Positions 62,548 to 64,000 of a stretch of 64,000 nt of DNA are shown in pieces. The DNA is taken from the NCBI GenBank assembly GCA_020442475.1, contig JAGRKA010000001.1:62001-126000 (forward strand), read 5' to 3'. A program made the translations under genes and the position numbers. Below the pieces are notes generated by a model. It ran no database searches, had not been told where the DNA came from, and saw nothing but the letters and a program-made list of their open reading frames with translations. The number at the start of each line of letters is the position of its first letter. Position 1 is the stretch's first letter. The stretch is from Alphaproteobacteria bacterium. Lineage in GTDB: Bacteria > Pseudomonadota > Alphaproteobacteria > Micavibrionales > Micavibrionaceae.

Positions 62548-62575
62548 AAAGCCCGCCTTTCGAGGGGCGGGCTTT
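62548..62575 (-). terminator. Terminator after the Flp pilin gene
   Basis: AAAGCCCGCC and GGCGGGCTTT form a perfect 10-bp stem with an 8-nt loop, 41 nt after the flp stop codon and 33 nt before the cpaA start. The stem's own TTT followed by CCATTT gives a modest T-run on the minus strand. It would limit read-through into cpaA and so favour excess pilin. Confidence 0.75.
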
Positions 62576-62616
62576 CGGAAACATTGCCGTAAACCGGCAA
62601 AGATCTTTACAAGGGC

Positions 62617-62799
62617 TTAGTTACGTGATGTCAACTGTGTGTCCATCGTCGTAAAGACCGCATTCAGGTCATCCCCGAACGTAAAGACGATCGCAACGAT
62701 TGCAAGGGAAATCCCTGCGGCGATTAAACCGTATTCGATAGCGGTCGCCCCGTCTTCATTCTTCAGATACGCATCTTTTAAAGCAAGCAGTTTCAACAT
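62617..62799 (-). CDS. flp: Flp/Fap-family type IVb pilin (PilA)
   Basis: A 60-residue Flp prepilin, the major subunit of Tad pili. The leader of about 17 residues ends in Gly before ATAIEYGLIAAGISLAIVA, giving the Flp hallmark G-xxxx-E-Y after cleavage. A hydrophobic helix of about 25 residues forms the pilus core. The short tail is FTFGDDLNAVFTTMDTQLTS. An AAAGGAG site lies seven nt before the ATG. A CtrA box lies about 104 nt upstream. It is the only pilin-like gene found in the window. Confidence 0.97.
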   Translation of the reverse strand: MLKLLALKDAYLKNEDGATAIEYGLIAAGISLAIVAIVFTFGDDLNAVFTTMDTQLTSRN

Positions 62800-62902
62800 A
62801 GTTCATCTCCTTTAAGATTTTTTACTTATCCGGTTTTAACCCAATGCCCCAAAACAGCTTTGAAGCTCCCAACCGTTATATGTACAGAATAGCCCGATTT
62901 GC

Positions 62903-62917
62903 TTAAAGGAGAGTTAA
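62903..62917 (-). promoter_or_regulatory. CtrA box in the flp promoter region
   Basis: TTAA-AGGAGAG-TTAA on the + strand (TTAA-CTCTCCT-TTAA on the coding strand) is an exact TTAA-N7-TTAA match, 104 nt before the flp start codon in the only gap (168 nt) upstream of the cluster. pilA is a known direct CtrA target in Caulobacter. Confidence 0.65.
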
Positions 62918-62967
62918 AAATAGATTGTGTTTTATCATTTAGTTTCAGGATACTAGAGCTGTGACTT

Positions 62968-63468
62968 CTAGCGGTGTAGATAAAGGCTTGCTTGCAATTC
63001 GATCTGCCGGGCCAGATCGTTCAAAGCGTTCAGGCGCGTATTTTCTTCAGAAACGCGGGTAGAAAATTCGCTACCCAGAATATTGTAACTGGTGATGCTC
63101 GTCAGATCGTGATTTAAAACAACCTCTCCGCTTGCCCGCTCTATAAGCGTCATATGCGTTGAAAGACGAAGCTGTCCCCGCGTTGCATCGGAGCTTTTCG
63201 TGATGTCCAGATCGGTCAGCGTTTCACGGACGGGGCTGATCTGGAGCATGTAAACCGGATCGGACGGACGGCCATGCCGGTAAAAACGGTCGATCAGCGC
63301 ATTGCGTAAATATTGTCCCTCCCGGTCTGGGATATTGGCAATATCGATCTGGGCCAGAGTGTCTTCTACCCCGGCACGGCTTGCGTTGTGGCTACCATAA
63401 AGAGGCTGAAACCCGCAAGCGGTGAGAAAGAGCGTTGCACTGAGTATGAAAACAGCGAGACGGTTCAT
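62968..63468 (-). CDS. lptE: LPS-assembly lipoprotein LptE
   Basis: A 166-residue outer-membrane lipoprotein that plugs the LptD barrel in LPS export. The lipobox is LTAC (Cys18), followed by the family's GFQPLYG. The body has [41 protein letters not shown] and [21 protein letters not shown] (parts shown) at the end, typical of the alphaproteobacterial type. It overlaps leuS by four bases (ATGA), a leuS-lptE pairing common in proteobacteria. holA, which often comes next, is not there. Confidence 0.93.
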   Translation of the reverse strand: MNRLAVFILSATLFLTACGFQPLYGSHNASRAGVEDTLAQIDIANIPDREGQYLRNALIDRFYRHGRPSDPVYMLQISPVRETLTDLDITKSSDATRGQLRLSTHMTLIERASGEVVLNHDLTSITSYNILGSEFSTRVSEENTRLNALNDLARQIELQASLYLHR

Positions 63469-64000
63469 CCGGCCACCACATTGACGATCTTGCCGGGCAC
63501 GACGATGACTTTGCGGATTTCTTTGCCTGCTATGGCGTTTTGAACATTGGGCTCGGCCAGTGCCGTATCTTCGGCTGTTTTCTTATCCGCGTCGGCAGGC
63601 AGCGTGATAGAGGCGCGGACTTTGCCGTTGACCTGCACCCCGATCGTAACCGTATCGGCGCTCAAGAGGGACTTGTCATGCTCCGGCCAGTTTTCATCCG
63701 CAAGAAGCGTCTCATGGCCGAGCATTTGCCACAGCTCTTCACCCAGATGGGGCATCATCGGCCCGGATAGCTTGACCAGCGCTTCCAGTCCTTCACGCAA
63801 AGCCCATGCAAGAGATTCGTCATCCCGTTGGTATTCTGCGTTCGCAGAATTCACACGAACGGGATCCATAAGGTCAGCGGCTTTGCCGCTGTCTTTTTCT
63901 GGATCCCCGCCGTCTAAATCCTCGCTGCTGCTCGGATCGCGGGGATGACAATATTGAGAAAGAGCATTTGACAGTTCCCGGATCCGGGCTACGGCCTTGT
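63465..64000 (-). CDS. leuS: Leucyl-tRNA synthetase (partial, C-terminal end only)
   Basis: The frame is open from the right window edge to the stop at 63465; a shorter frame beginning with the Met at 63869 is only part of it. The visible ~178 residues are the anticodon-binding and C-terminal domains: [17 protein letters not shown], then a non-family stretch, then [30 protein letters not shown] and [20 protein letters not shown]. The family normally joins the first and second blocks with a short link; here about 45 residues are inserted, coded by the palindromic element at 63819-63949. No stop or frameshift arises from the insertion. The rest of the gene lies outside the window. Confidence 0.93.
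   Translation of the reverse strand, partial: KAVARIRELSNALSQYCHPRDPSSSEDLDGGDPEKDSGKAADLMDPVRVNSANAEYQRDDESLAWALREGLEALVKLSGPMMPHLGEELWQMLGHETLLADENWPEHDKSLLSADTVTIGVQVNGKVRASITLPADADKKTAEDTALAEPNVQNAIAGKEIRKVIVVPGKIVNVVAG
63819..63949. repeat. 131-bp nested palindromic element inserted in frame in leuS
   Basis: Perfect 8-bp inverted ends GTCATCCC (63819-63826) and GGGATGAC (63942-63949). Inside are CCCGTT (63824-63829) / AACGGG (63858-63863) enclosing a perfect ATTCTGCG-TT-CGCAGAAT hairpin (63833-63850), a central CAGCGGC-TTT-GCCGCTG hairpin (63875-63891) flanked by two GGATCC sites (63862, 63901), and ATCCCCGC (63903-63910) / GCGGGGAT (63939-63946). On the coding strand it is read through without a stop. 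The style is that of Rickettsia palindromic elements in genes. Confidence 0.8.

Noticed and set aside
63465-63869. A stand-alone 134-residue gene starting at Met 63869
   Set aside because: The frame continues upstream to the window edge with leuS sequence; the Met lies inside the palindromic insertion.
1-64000. CRISPR arrays, insertion sequences, prophage or integrase genes
   Set aside because: No regularly spaced repeats, transposase, integrase or phage structural motif was recognised.
1-64000. A predatory (Micavibrio-like) lifestyle
   Set aside because: Two pilus-type machines are suggestive, but nothing in the window shows predation; the lineage is only a guess.

Overview
The window is a continuous, gene-dense piece of an alphaproteobacterial chromosome of moderate GC. 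Signs of the class are a Caulobacter-type tad/cpa pilus cluster in the order flp-cpaA-B-C-D-E-F-tadB-tadC, a CpdR-like receiver, a CckA-like hybrid kinase, a UPF0262 gene next to a short-form hisG, and a CtrA-type TTAA-N7-TTAA box in front of the Flp pilin gene. The gene set would fit a Micavibrio- or Rhodospirillales-like lineage, but that is inference. No insertion sequence, prophage or CRISPR array was seen. Both window edges cut a gene: monomeric isocitrate dehydrogenase at the left and leuS at the right.

Layout. 1-13.9 kb is mostly metabolism: icd, an AMIN-domain lipoprotein, a polyprenyl-phosphate sugar transferase, purD, putA, xseA, hisG, UPF0262, a peroxiredoxin and trhO. 13.9-15.9 kb holds a GC-rich palindromic repeat and an ECF sigma / anti-sigma / periplasmic metal-sensor / EF-hand group. 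16-21.3 kb holds a dicarboxylate symporter, an M3 oligopeptidase and mnmC split into two overlapping genes. 21.3-26.8 kb is a tight four-gene operon for a type IV(B)-pilus or type II-secretion-like machine. 27-31.5 kb holds bioA, bioD, rluD and a secreted beta-propeller-like protein. 31.5-41.4 kb mixes envelope polysaccharide genes (a GT4-GT2 fusion, yjbH), signalling genes (cpdR-like, hybrid kinase, CheY-like) and a cold-shock pair (cspA, DEAD-box helicase) beside a tRNA-Val.

41.4-44.8 kb is the ilvBH operon with a readable attenuator: a Leu/Val-rich leader peptide plus mutually exclusive antiterminator and terminator stems. The place after ilvH, where ilvC is often found, is taken by an AT-rich membrane-anchored orphan. 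44.8-49.7 kb holds a YhiN-type flavoprotein, a THUMP-like methyltransferase, pyrC and a CoA transferase. 49.7-53.6 kb adds a prepilin peptidase, a receiver, a lipoprotein secretin and two small lipoproteins, which look like the outer-membrane half of the machine at 21-27 kb. 53.7-62.8 kb is the complete tad/cpa cluster. lptE and leuS close the window.

The points most worth a second look are a 131-bp element of nested palindromes inserted in frame in leuS, the pilus-like machine divided over two loci with an unusual Ig-repeat / PilP-like fusion, the ilv attenuator, the CtrA box at flp and the bifunctional glycosyltransferase fusion.
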